DNA of 47,963 nt from Candidatus Saccharimonadota bacterium. Its GTDB lineage: Bacteria > Patescibacteriota > Saccharimonadia > Saccharimonadales > Saccharimonadaceae. The translations under genes were made by a program, and so were the position numbers. Positions 27,251 to 34,571 of the stretch are shown one piece after another. Where the stretch lies: contig JAFWKW010000011.1 in assembly GCA_017514125.1 (NCBI GenBank), positions 1 to 47,963 of the forward strand, given 5' to 3'. The notes under the pieces were generated by a model, which made no database searches, was not told the origin of the DNA, and saw only the letters and a program-made list of their open reading frames with translations. The stretch's first letter is position 1. Each line of letters starts with the position of its first letter.

Positions 27251-28861
27251 ATGGCAAAGAAAATTTATTATGAAGCAGAAGCGCGTGAAAAAGTACTATC
27301 TGGGGCGAAACAACTTTATGATGCTGTGAAAGTGACTTTTGGTCCAAAAGGCAAAAATGTCATTATTGAAAAAGATTATGGCGCACCGGTGATTACCCAT
27401 GATGGGGTAACGGTGGCTGAGGCAGTAGATCTTCCTTCTACTGAGGATACGATGGGGGAAGCAGTAGGCGCCAAGTTGATTAAGACGGCGGCGCAGAAGT
27501 TAAATAAGGTGGCTGGTGATGGTACTACTACTGTGACGGTTCTTACATATAATATATTGTCTGAAGCTAATAAATTGATTGCGGCAGGAGTGAATCCGAT
27601 GGAGCTTCGCCGGGGAATCGAAAAAGCTGGGGCAGAGATTGTAGCAGGGATTGAGAAAACTGCTGAGAAAATTGAGGGAAATTCTAAGAAAGTAGCAGAA
27701 GTAGCGACAATTTCGGCAGGAGATGCGGAAATCGGTGAGTTGATTGCGGAAGTGATTTCTAAGATTGGTAAAGATGGCATAGTGACGGTAGAAGCTGGTC
27801 AAGGGCTTGAAATGGAGCAGGAAATCGTGGAAGGATTTTCTTATGACAAGGGGTATGCTTCGGCCTTCTTTATCACGGACGTAAATCGTCAAGAGGCAGT
27901 GTTTGATAAGCCGTTGATTTTGGTGACTGATAAAAAGATTTCGGCAGCTAACGATATTTTGCCACTCCTTGAAAAGTGTGCGCAAGCGGGGAAGAAAGAT
28001 TTGGTAATTGTTGCTGAAGAGGTGGAGGGTGAGGCTTTGTCATTACTCGTTCTTAATAAGCTTAAAGGAGTATTTAACTCTTTGGTATTAAAAGCTCCAG
28101 CTTTTGGTGATAGAAGGAAAGAAGTGATGGAGGATATTGCTATCTTGACTGATGCAACGGTAGTGTCTGCTGATAAGGGGTTGAAACTTGAAGAGGCTGG
28201 GCTTGAGGTGCTTGGCTCTGCAAATAAAGTAATTGCAACGAAGGATGAAACTACGATTATTAAGGGTGCTGGGGCACGTAGTGAGGTAGAGGCGAGAATT
28301 GAGCTAATCAAAACTTTGGCTGAGCATGCAAAGTCTGATTATGAGAGAGAAGAATTTGAAAAACGGGCGGCAGCACTTCAGGGTAAGGTGGCAGTGATTA
28401 AAGTAGGTGGTGCGACAGAGACCGAAATTGATGAGAAGAAATTCCGAGTAGATGATGCGGTAGCGGCTACTAAAGCAGCACTTCTTGACGGCATTGTAAC
28501 TGGTGGCGGGGTAACCTTGGTGAATCTAGCTGGTTCTTTGGATGATTCTGATAATGGGGCTCGGATCGTAAAGAATGCACTAAAGGCTCCGTTTATTCAC
28601 ATTATGGAAAATGCAGGGTTAAATGCGCAGGCCTTACTTGCCTCGGTAGAGAATGGTAAGCCTGGATTTGGCGTAAACGTGATGGCGCCTGAGAAAGGAT
28701 TAGTGGACCTTAAGAAGGCTGGAGTGATTGATCCAGCTAAGGTAACAAAGGAAGCGGTAAAGAACGCTACTTCGATTGCGGCGACGGCGATTACGATGGG
28801 GGCGCTTATCTGTGAAATTCCGGAGGAAAAGTCAGCGGCAACTGCTCCTGAAATGTACTAG
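27251..28861 (+). CDS. groEL: Chaperonin GroEL
   Basis: The 536-aa ATP-driven folding chamber subunit. Landmarks are VKVTFGPKGKNVIIEKDYGAP, DGTTTVTVLT, the apical-domain YDKGYASAFFITD and the family signature AAxxGKVAVIKVGGAT near 370. The C-terminus ends EEKSAATAPEMY, lacking the Gly-Gly-Met repeats of many GroELs. It forms a bicistronic CIRCE-controlled unit with groES. A hairpin with a T tract 53 bases after the stop may end the transcript. Confidence 0.97.
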   Translation: MAKKIYYEAEAREKVLSGAKQLYDAVKVTFGPKGKNVIIEKDYGAPVITHDGVTVAEAVDLPSTEDTMGEAVGAKLIKTAAQKLNKVAGDGTTTVTVLTYNILSEANKLIAAGVNPMELRRGIEKAGAEIVAGIEKTAEKIEGNSKKVAEVATISAGDAEIGELIAEVISKIGKDGIVTVEAGQGLEMEQEIVEGFSYDKGYASAFFITDVNRQEAVFDKPLILVTDKKISAANDILPLLEKCAQAGKKDLVIVAEEVEGEALSLLVLNKLKGVFNSLVLKAPAFGDRRKEVMEDIAILTDATVVSADKGLKLEEAGLEVLGSANKVIATKDETTIIKGAGARSEVEARIELIKTLAEHAKSDYEREEFEKRAAALQGKVAVIKVGGATETEIDEKKFRVDDAVAATKAALLDGIVTGGGVTLVNLAGSLDDSDNGARIVKNALKAPFIHIMENAGLNAQALLASVENGKPGFGVNVMAPEKGLVDLKKAGVIDPAKVTKEAVKNATSIAATAITMGALICEIPEEKSAATAPEMY

Positions 28862-28895
28862 TTCTACTAATGACAAAAATGGTGGTGCGGGTGGG

Positions 28896-29375
28896 ATGAG
28901 AGATTGTCGTTACAAAAAGACCGAAGAAAAATTACTTTCGGTCTTTTTTGATGCGAGATATGATACGATGGAGCAAATTGCTAAAAGGGCAGGAGTGACA
29001 CGCTCTACAATCTATACACACCATCGTTCGGTAATGAAAATTTTACCGGATTGGGAAGCGTATATTTTGGAGGAATACCGATTGTTTCTTAGGCGGAGAG
29101 ATTATCTTGAGATGTTGGTTTTTATTTTGAATTATCAAAAATATTTTGAAGTGTTTTTAAAATTCGGTGATAGAGGGATAATAATGAAGATAATCTTTGA
29201 GGTGTTGGGGATTCAGGAACCTGAAAAAGTTTTGAAAATTATGGCTAGTGAGATTGCGGAAATAATTTTTGAGTGGGGTGAAAAAGGTTTTTCGAAAGAT
29301 GAAATCGAAATGGTGTTGGCTGATATTGTTTATATTTCTAATACAGCAAAAGAAAGGCTAAAACCAATAAAATAA
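28896..29375 (+). CDS. TetR-like transcriptional regulator
   Basis: I place the start at ATG 28896, giving 159 aa; upstream in-frame codons lie inside groEL and are shadows. The N-terminal helix-turn-helix fits the TetR pattern: KTEEKLLSVFFD, then TMEQIAKRAGVTRSTIYTHH. The rest is a helical ligand domain with no recognisable signature, shorter than the usual 190-200 aa. The ribosome site is weak. The coding sequence for residues 7-18 contains the putative groEL terminator. The target genes are unknown. Confidence 0.7.
   Translation: MRDCRYKKTEEKLLSVFFDARYDTMEQIAKRAGVTRSTIYTHHRSVMKILPDWEAYILEEYRLFLRRRDYLEMLVFILNYQKYFEVFLKFGDRGIIMKIIFEVLGIQEPEKVLKIMASEIAEIIFEWGEKGFSKDEIEMVLADIVYISNTAKERLKPIK
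28914..28949 (+). terminator. Rho-independent terminator after groEL, inside the regulator gene
   Basis: A 12-bp perfect stem, AAAAAGACCGAA (28914-28925) with TTCGGTCTTTTTT (28937-28949), encloses an 11-base loop. The arm ends in a run of six T. It lies within the first codons of the downstream TetR-like gene. Confidence 0.7.
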
Positions 29376-29392
29376 TGGTGTGTGAGAGATAA

Positions 29393-29428
29393 AAAAACTG
29401 CGTGAGGTGGGCACGCAGTTTTTGTTTT
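29393..29428. terminator. Bidirectional terminator
   Basis: Stem AAACTGCGTG (29395-29404) with CACGCAGTTT (29412-29421), a 7-base loop, an A run on the left and T runs on the right. It sits between the convergent TetR-like gene and the 29430-30014 gene and could serve both strands. Confidence 0.8.
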
Positions 29429-29429
29429 T

Positions 29430-30014
29430 TTACATACGATCAATAGAATCGATGATGTAGAGGAGGGCTTCAGCACGGTTTTGATCATCTTTGATGTCGG
29501 AAGCAGCGTGGTATGCTGATTCGATAACACTGGAATCGTGATAGTTGTCGATAACATCTTTATAGATGCCGAATTTTTGTTCGGCTGAGATGTCTAGCTT
29601 GTCTACGATTGGAGCTAGTTCGCGAAGAGCAGCTTCTTTGACTTGATCAATACCAAGGTTGCCTTCCATAAAAGGAGCTTTTGGTTCTGGCTCATCTTCG
29701 TGTGCGATAGGGGTTGGCTCGATTTCTTCAACCGGAGCAGAAACTGGCTCGGCTGGAGCAACTTCTTCTGGCACAGGCATTGGTGCTGGAGCTGGTGTTG
29801 GCCTTGGTGCTGCCTTTGGTGGCATAGCTGGACGTGGGGCAGCTGGCATTGGTGCGCGCGGTGGCATAGCTGGAGTCATACTAGCTGTTTCAAACGGCCC
29901 AACTGGTGCCGGTGCCGCTACTGGATCAGAAAATAGCGGATCGCTATTAGTTGATTTTGTGATATCATCGATTGCTTTTTGTAGATCGCTGTCTACGGTT
30001 GTATTTTGGTTCAT
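29430..30014 (-). CDS. Unknown protein with Pro/Ala-rich linker and conserved helical tail
   Basis: I do not recognise this 194-aa protein. Residues 1-30 are acidic, 36-110 are low complexity rich in Pro, Ala and Met, and 110-194 are predicted helical (ALRELAPIVDKLDISAEQKF and YHAASDIKDDQNRAEALLYI). There is no signal peptide or membrane segment. It has its own promoter (TATAAT at 30045-30050), an AAAGGTGGG ribosome site and a terminator, so it is a real monocistronic gene. The G/C-rich antisense frames over the repeats are shadows. Confidence 0.75.
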   Translation of the reverse strand: MNQNTTVDSDLQKAIDDITKSTNSDPLFSDPVAAPAPVGPFETASMTPAMPPRAPMPAAPRPAMPPKAAPRPTPAPAPMPVPEEVAPAEPVSAPVEEIEPTPIAHEDEPEPKAPFMEGNLGIDQVKEAALRELAPIVDKLDISAEQKFGIYKDVIDNYHDSSVIESAYHAASDIKDDQNRAEALLYIIDSIDRM

Positions 30015-30044
30015 TTGCCCACCTTTAATAAATTACTTATGTTT

Positions 30045-30050
30045 ATTATA
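30045..30050 (-). promoter_or_regulatory. -10 box for the 30014 gene
   Basis: TATAAT on the minus strand with TGC just upstream (extended -10). It lies 30 bases before the ATG, leaving a leader with an AAAGGTGGG ribosome site (30018-30026). Confidence 0.55.
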
Positions 30051-30062
30051 GCACACTTTTTT

Positions 30063-30527
30063 CTAAATGCGCAAGAAATTTACTAATTTATCTAAAATAT
30101 CGGATTTAACTTCTTCCATAGGGAGACGAGCGCCTAGAGCATCTACGATAGCTTCGCCGCTACCTTCTGGGAAATAAACTTTGACGTTGATGCCTAAGCG
30201 TTTTTTGGGAATTAGAACGGCGTAGTAATGAGAATCTTCTTGACTGATGCCAAAAGCGCGAAAGTTGGTAAAGGGGTGTTTGATTTTGCCTTCGGTGAGA
30301 CCTGTGGAATTTAGAGTGTAACGGATTTTGCGAGGGGGGCGAAGATTAAAAACTAAGATAGTAATAACACTTACGATGATAAGGGCGAGAAAAGTCCAAT
30401 CTTGTAGCCAGACGGCGAGAGCGCCGAGGCCACCAGCAACCAAGAAGAGTCCGATATACCAAATAGCATTGTGGGATTTGACGATGTATTCTTCGGCTTC
30501 CCAAGAGATTGGATTTGATTTGCTCAT
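30063..30527 (-). CDS. Small membrane protein with two helices and a soluble PH-like tail
   Basis: The 154-aa protein starts with an amphipathic segment (SWEAEEYIVKSHNAIWY), then two closely spaced hydrophobic helices (about 23-41 and 44-60). A basic turn (RPPRKIRYTLNSTGL) and a beta-rich soluble domain with SHYYAVLIPKKRL follow. This layout suggests a membrane-anchored PH-like domain facing the cytoplasm. Function unknown. It is probably translated from a leaderless mRNA. Confidence 0.7.
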   Translation of the reverse strand: MSKSNPISWEAEEYIVKSHNAIWYIGLFLVAGGLGALAVWLQDWTFLALIIVSVITILVFNLRPPRKIRYTLNSTGLTEGKIKHPFTNFRAFGISQEDSHYYAVLIPKKRLGINVKVYFPEGSGEAIVDALGARLPMEEVKSDILDKLVNFLRI

Positions 30528-30533
30528 GCTATA

Positions 30534-30539
30534 ATTATA
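30534..30539 (-). promoter_or_regulatory. -10 box of leaderless promoter for the 30527 gene
   Basis: TATAAT on the minus strand, 6 bases before the ATG at 30527, between that gene and the tRNA 3' end. Confidence 0.6.
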
Positions 30540-30549
30540 GCATAAAAAA

Positions 30550-30642
30550 TGGCGGAGGGTGGGAGATTCGAACTCCCGCTCCAGATCACTCCAGACTAAC
30601 GATTTAGCAAACCGTCCCCTTCAGCCACTTGGGTAACCCTCC
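30550..30642 (-). tRNA. tRNA-Ser (anticodon GCU), CCA encoded
   Basis: Read on the minus strand, the acceptor stem GGAGGGT pairs with ACCCTCC, followed by discriminator G and an encoded CCA. The anticodon stem ACGGT/ATCGT holds the loop TTGCTAA with anticodon GCT (complement of 30606-30608), which reads AGU/AGC serine codons. A long variable arm, as in all serine tRNAs, and a T arm GGGAG-TTCGAAT-CTCCC are present. Total 93 bases. A weak extended -10 (TGC-TAAAAT at 30652-30657 on the minus strand) precedes it. Confidence 0.95.
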
Positions 30643-30670
30643 GTTAGGATTATTTTAGCATATTTAATGG

Positions 30671-30676
30671 TATAAT
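30671..30676 (+). promoter_or_regulatory. -10 box of leaderless promoter for the 30683 gene
   Basis: TATAAT ending 6 bases before ATG 30683, no ribosome site. Confidence 0.6.
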
Positions 30677-30682
30677 TAAAGC

Positions 30683-32161
30683 ATGAATTGGATTCGGAGG
30701 TTTGGTTGGATAAAATATGTAATTGCGTTTTTGGTGCCGGTGTTGGTGGTGTTGAGCATCAACCAGCATTTGGATAATGATTCTTGGGATGTGTTGGCTC
30801 AAGGGCGATATATTGTAGAAAATGGAATTTACCACGAAGACGTGCTATCGATGCACGAGGGTTTACACACCGTAGTACAGAACTACGCTTTTTCGGTGGT
30901 TTTTTATTGGATTCATTTGGTGTTTGGAGCGTCGGGTATTTATATTGCGATGATACTGCTCTTTTTGGTATTGCTGTTTTTGCTGTATAAAGTCTGTATG
31001 TTGATTAGTGATAAAAATGTGAAGTTATCTTTGGTTCTGATGGCGGTTACGGGGAGTATATTGGCACTTGAGTTTGTGGTGACGAGGGCGCAAATGATAG
31101 ACTACGTGGTGTTTATGGCGCTGATTTACGTGATGGAACTATATATCAAAACAGGAAGAAACAAATATTTGTGGTGGATACCGGGGCTTTCTATCGTATT
31201 GGTCAATTTTCACGCGTCGGTGTGGTGGATAATTTTTGCGATTATAGGGACTTATATCATAGATGGGTTTAGGAGGCCTAAGAAGATCCTACAGGGGTAT
31301 AGGTTGAAACCGTTGATTTTGATATCTGTGATATCTGCTGTAGTGGGTTTGATTAATCCATACGGGGTAGAAATGGTTACTTCGATTTTTGCAGCTTATG
31401 GAGGGATGTCTAGTCTTGGGGTGGTGTCTGAACTAGCGTCGTTTAACCCGATGGCGGGCTATGGGATAATTTACTATTTGATGATAGTGATAGTGGTTGC
31501 CTTATATGCTTTTGCTAAGAGAAGGCCGCGAGTGAGATATCTGTTGCTGTTCTTTGGGTTTTTGTTTATGGGGCTTTCTAGCGTGAAGGGAATGAGTGAG
31601 TTTTTGCTCGTGATGTTTTTCCCGTTGGCGTATGTGTATAAAGATTTTAAGATACCAAAGCTATTTTATAATCAAAAGATAGGGAGAATCGTTACGGTTT
31701 GGGTGGGGGTGCTTGTGATGTGTATTTCGATAGTGATGGCGGTGAGGGCAACAATGATGGCAGAGGATAGGCCGAACCGAGCGATGGAAGAAGCGATGGA
31801 CGTAATCGATAATGAGGTGGGGGATAAAAACAAGAGGGAATTAAAGATATATGTAGGGTACAATCAGGGTGGGTATGTGGAATATAGAGGTTATCCAGCG
31901 TATTTGGATCCGAGAGGTGCGGAGTTTATGAAGTCTGTAAATGGAAAGGATGGAATTTTGGAGGAATGGATAGGGCTTGACACTGGAAAAACAAAAGTGG
32001 ATGAGTTTTTGGGAAAGTATGATTTTGATTTTTTGGTGATAGAAGAGTATTACGAGGAGGCTCTAGCTGACTTGAAGGATGAGCGGTATGAACTTATCTA
32101 TAGCGATGATGAGAATGAGACTAGAGTATATAAAAAAGTTGAAGCTCCCCAAAAAGTGTGA
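30683..32161 (+). CDS. Polytopic membrane protein, GT-C-like, function unknown
   Basis: The 492-aa protein has about ten hydrophobic helices followed by a soluble domain of 130 residues. The first external loop (NDSWDVLAQGRYIVENGIYH, then VVQNYAFSVVFYW) recalls GT-C glycosyltransferases, in which an acidic residue in this loop is catalytic. The C-terminal domain (YVGYNQGGYVEYRGYP and YDFDFLVIEEYYEE) has the look of the soluble tail of that fold. Substrate unknown. The gene ends at 32161, immediately before the -10 box of the first pilin gene. Confidence 0.7.
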   Translation: MNWIRRFGWIKYVIAFLVPVLVVLSINQHLDNDSWDVLAQGRYIVENGIYHEDVLSMHEGLHTVVQNYAFSVVFYWIHLVFGASGIYIAMILLFLVLLFLLYKVCMLISDKNVKLSLVLMAVTGSILALEFVVTRAQMIDYVVFMALIYVMELYIKTGRNKYLWWIPGLSIVLVNFHASVWWIIFAIIGTYIIDGFRRPKKILQGYRLKPLILISVISAVVGLINPYGVEMVTSIFAAYGGMSSLGVVSELASFNPMAGYGIIYYLMIVIVVALYAFAKRRPRVRYLLLFFGFLFMGLSSVKGMSEFLLVMFFPLAYVYKDFKIPKLFYNQKIGRIVTVWVGVLVMCISIVMAVRATMMAEDRPNRAMEEAMDVIDNEVGDKNKRELKIYVGYNQGGYVEYRGYPAYLDPRGAEFMKSVNGKDGILEEWIGLDTGKTKVDEFLGKYDFDFLVIEEYYEEALADLKDERYELIYSDDENETRVYKKVEAPQKV

Positions 32162-32167
32162 TATAAT
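32162..32167 (+). promoter_or_regulatory. -10 box of leaderless promoter for the 32175 pilin
   Basis: TATAAT starting right after the TGA of the upstream gene and ending 7 bases before ATG 32175. Confidence 0.55.
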
Positions 32168-32174
32168 ATGAGGT

Positions 32175-32564
32175 ATGAAAAAGTTACTGATTAGAGTAAT
32201 TCTTCCGCTAGTGATTTGTGGAGCTTTTATAGGTGTAAGTTTGGCCAACGCGACTGGGGCTTTTGCGACCACTCTTAGTGAGGGCGCGCAGGCGGCAAGG
32301 TGTGATGGTTGCCCAGAGGATTTGTTTGGTGATACGGGTGTCTTTAAACAGGTAACTAATATCGTGCTTTATATTGTGGGGGTGATTGCGGTGATTATGC
32401 TAATCATTGGTGGGATTAAGTATGTGGTGTCAGGCGGGGATGCGAAGAAGGTAACAGATGCAAAGAATACCGTGCTCTATGCGATTATTGGCTTGATTAT
32501 TTCTTTCTTGGCGTTTGCGATTGTGAATTTCGTCATAACCTCGTTACCTAGTACTAATCCTTAA
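32175..32564 (+). CDS. TrbC/VirB2-type pilin with signal peptide
   Basis: The 129-aa protein has a signal peptide (MKKLLIRVILPLVICGAF, cleavage likely after an Ala near residue 30) and a short exposed segment with two Cys (ARCDGCPED). Two membrane helices follow, joined by a cytoplasmic loop, VVSGGDAKKVTDAKNTVLY. The helix-loop-helix with G-x-x-Y, GDA-x-K and K-x-T-x-L is shared with six more genes at 33907-36516. It would be a major or minor subunit of the type IV secretion-like apparatus. Unlike the four short pilins it has a clear signal peptide and cysteines. Its 3' end overlaps the convergent comF by 11 bases. Confidence 0.82.
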   Translation: MKKLLIRVILPLVICGAFIGVSLANATGAFATTLSEGAQAARCDGCPEDLFGDTGVFKQVTNIVLYIVGVIAVIMLIIGGIKYVVSGGDAKKVTDAKNTVLYAIIGLIISFLAFAIVNFVITSLPSTNP

Positions 32565-33246
32565 TAGAGTAGGCTAGGAGAGCGATTTGAATGTTTTTGG
32601 CTCCGGCTTGCTGGAGCTTTTTGACGGCGGCTTTGATGGAGGCGCCGGTGGTCCAAATGTCGTCTAGGAGAATGTAAGTTTTTGCTGGGTCGATTTTGGC
32701 TTTGGGATTGATTTGGTAGGCGGAACTAGCTTGGGAAAGGCGCTTTTCGCGGTTGGAGCCTACTTGGGTGGTGTTTTTGTTTCTGATCAAGACTCTTTCT
32801 AGGGGGAGATGGCGGAGTTTGCTAAGACTTTTGGCGATGAGGTAGGTATGATCAAAACCGCGGCTACGGACGTGACGAGTGGAAGTGGGGAGGGGAACTA
32901 GAATAGAGCCCTTTGGTAAATCTTGGGGTAAACAGGTGCTTAGGAGCTCCGCTAGGGGCCTTCCAAGGGCGCGGATGGAATAATATTTGTAATCGTGAAT
33001 AAGTGGGCCGAGAAGGCCGTTGCGGTCTGAGATTACGTAGAGCGGTGGTAAATCAGAGCAGTTCTTACAGGTGCTGGATGATTTTTCTTTTTTGCAATTA
33101 GGACAGATATTTTTGTGGGCTTTTAAAATGTAATTTTTACAACGGTTACAAAGTGGTTCGCCTGTAAGTCCACAACCTCTACAGGAGTGGGGAACTAGTA
33201 GGTCCAAAAGCCCAGGAAATGTTGTATTTTTTACAATAAAAGACAT
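32554..33246 (-). CDS. comF: ComF family phosphoribosyltransferase-like protein
   Basis: The start at ATG 33246 gives 230 aa, the normal ComF size; upstream in-frame codons overlap the hsp20 promoter region. An N-terminal zinc-binding region has CRGCG, CNRC, CPNC and CKNC. The phosphoribosyltransferase fold ends with the PRPP loop YILLDDIWTTGAS, and PLPTSTRHVRSRGFDHT matches the ComF signature. In competent bacteria ComF acts in the cytoplasm during DNA uptake; here the role is inferred. It is convergent with the pilin gene and divergent from hsp20. Confidence 0.9.
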   Translation of the reverse strand: MSFIVKNTTFPGLLDLLVPHSCRGCGLTGEPLCNRCKNYILKAHKNICPNCKKEKSSSTCKNCSDLPPLYVISDRNGLLGPLIHDYKYYSIRALGRPLAELLSTCLPQDLPKGSILVPLPTSTRHVRSRGFDHTYLIAKSLSKLRHLPLERVLIRNKNTTQVGSNREKRLSQASSAYQINPKAKIDPAKTYILLDDIWTTGASIKAAVKKLQQAGAKNIQIALLAYSIKD

Positions 33247-33253
33247 ATTACTC

Positions 33254-33282
33254 TTGATTTTACTACGAAAGTGGTTTATAAT
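33254..33282 (+). promoter_or_regulatory. Promoter of hsp20
   Basis: TTGATT (33254-33259), 17-base spacer, TATAAT (33277-33282). No CIRCE palindrome is seen, unlike the groESL and dnaJ promoters. Confidence 0.65.
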
Positions 33283-33310
33283 AAAGCATAACAATATAAG
33301 TGGAGGAAAT

Positions 33311-33829
33311 ATGGCTCGTAACAACAATAGTCAAGATTTGTTAGACGACGACCTAGCTGCAGCTTTCCTGAATGAAGATGGAGGAGAAGCAGCGGCAGTG
33401 GCTCCAGTGGTGGCGGATGTCACGGAGGAACTAGTTCAAGAGGAAGAACCTGTTGAGCAAGTACCGGAAGATGATTGGGGGGGCGAGACCGACGATTTTC
33501 CTGGACAGCTAGCAGTAGATGTCTATGAAACGGCGGACAAATTAGTAGTAAAAGCAAGAACAGCAGGGATTTCGAAGTCTGATCTTGATGTCAGTGTGGC
33601 AGATAATATTTTGACGATATCTGGCATATTGTCTGGGGGCGAGGACGAGCAGACGACGAGATGGCATATTCAGGAATGCTATTGGGGCGAATTTTCTAGG
33701 ATGATTGCTCTACCGGTGCAGGTACGTGAAGACGAGAACAGTGTAAAGGCTGAGCTAAAAGACGGAGTTCTCACTATCACTTTTGAAAAAGAGCAGGTAG
33801 AAGCACCAAAGAGGATTATCGTTCAATAG
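33311..33829 (+). CDS. Small heat-shock protein Hsp20 (alpha-crystallin family)
   Basis: ATP-independent holdase. The start ATG 33311 has GGAGG four bases upstream; the 172-aa product has an acidic, disordered N-terminal half (residues 1-60). The alpha-crystallin domain is 65-165: LAVDVYETADKLVVKA, SDLDVSVADNILTISG and the family motif AELKDGVLTI. It ends RIIVQ, close to the IXI oligomerisation motif. It lies between comF and the pilin array and has its own promoter and terminator. Confidence 0.9.
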   Translation: MARNNNSQDLLDDDLAAAFLNEDGGEAAAVAPVVADVTEELVQEEEPVEQVPEDDWGGETDDFPGQLAVDVYETADKLVVKARTAGISKSDLDVSVADNILTISGILSGGEDEQTTRWHIQECYWGEFSRMIALPVQVREDENSVKAELKDGVLTITFEKEQVEAPKRIIVQ

Positions 33830-33865
33830 AGAGTGGGCGAAGAAAAAGGTTACATACATTAAATA

Positions 33866-33893
33866 AAAAATCGGGCTGATGAGCCCGATTTTT
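33866..33893. terminator. Bidirectional terminator between hsp20 and the pilin array
   Basis: A perfect 12-bp stem, AAAAATCGGGCT with AGCCCGATTTTT, encloses the 4-base loop GATG. A and T runs flank it, so it can end the hsp20 transcript and the convergent pilin operon. Confidence 0.9.
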
Positions 33894-33906
33894 ATGCGAA
33901 TGTTCT

Positions 33907-34203
33907 TTATGATTGTTTAAGAATGTTGCTAATAACGAAGTTAACAATGGCAAAAGCGAGTGCGCAAATGACTAAGCCGATGACGCCGTAGAGGATAGTT
34001 TTTTTGCCTTTTTCAACTTTGCTAGCGTCGCCAGTGGAGGTCATATAATTAATACCGCCGATGATGATTACAACTACACAGACTATGCCAAGGACGCCAA
34101 TGACGGCGTTGATAATGCTCGTGACATCACCTGTAAGGTTATTGTCGCTGCCTACAGTGTCTATTTTTTGACCAACTGCGAATTTTGTGAGTATACCATC
34201 CAT
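33907..34203 (-). CDS. Short pilin-like protein 1 of the array
   Basis: The 98-aa protein opens with MDGILTKFA, then has a short variable segment (VGQKIDTVGSDNNLTGD). Two hydrophobic helices follow, separated by YMTSTGDASKVEKGKKT. This is the TrbC/VirB2-like pilin fold. It lacks a cleavable signal peptide and has the shortest variable segment. The start lies in the pilin 2 stop region (GGGAGC site, two bases between the genes). The DNA at 34061-34117 is identical to part of pilin 3. Confidence 0.8.
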   Translation of the reverse strand: MDGILTKFAVGQKIDTVGSDNNLTGDVTSIINAVIGVLGIVCVVVIIIGGINYMTSTGDASKVEKGKKTILYGVIGLVICALAFAIVNFVISNILKQS

Positions 34204-34205
34204 TT

Positions 34206-34559
34206 TTAGCTCCCGCTACCAAGTATGTTGCTAATAACGAAGTTCACAATAGCAAAGGCAAGCACACAAACTACTAGACCAATCACGCCATAAAGGATGG
34301 TATCCTTAGCTTTCTTAACCTTGCCGGCATCACCAGAAGAAGTCATGTAATTAATACCACCGATAATAATTACGATCACACATACGATACCAAGTATACC
34401 GATAACAGCATTGATGATGCTTTGGATGTTGCCCCAGAGAGTGTTGTCGCCCTCTTTTACTGGTGCTTTGCCGTTTACGATGTTATCTGCTGTCGGTGAC
34501 CATACTTTATCTTTCAAGCTGTTGTTGTCAGCGGCGAATTTTGTAATGATATCGTACAT
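34206..34559 (-). CDS. Short pilin-like protein 2 of the array
   Basis: The 117-aa protein opens with MYDIITKFAADNN, has a variable N-terminal segment (KVWSPTADNIVNGKAPVKEG), then LWGNIQ. Two helices follow around YMTSSGDAGKVKKAKDT. An AAAGGA site precedes the start. Its last 131 bases before the end (34222-34352) are identical to the same part of pilin 4. Confidence 0.8.
   Translation of the reverse strand: MYDIITKFAADNNSLKDKVWSPTADNIVNGKAPVKEGDNTLWGNIQSIINAVIGILGIVCVIVIIIGGINYMTSSGDAGKVKKAKDTILYGVIGLVVCVLAFAIVNFVISNILGSGS
34222..34352. repeat. 131-bp tract identical to 34956-35086 (pilins 2 and 4)
   Basis: Direct reading of both copies gives no difference over 131 bases, covering the second membrane helix and the loop. 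Outside it, the two genes differ in the variable N-terminal part and at silent sites. The copies are in direct orientation, offset by 734 bases. Confidence 0.9.
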
Positions 34560-34571
34560 GTTATCCTTTCT

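Noticed and set aside
29643-30051. Long plus-strand frames rich in Trp or Gly/Ala/Ser opposite the 29430-30014 gene.
   Set aside because: They are antisense shadows of the Pro/Ala codon repeats; the minus-strand gene has its own promoter, ribosome site and terminator.
33247-33327. 27-residue N-terminal extension of ComF from an upstream start.
   Set aside because: It would run through the hsp20 promoter and start, and ComF family members begin close to the CxxC region, as from ATG 33246.
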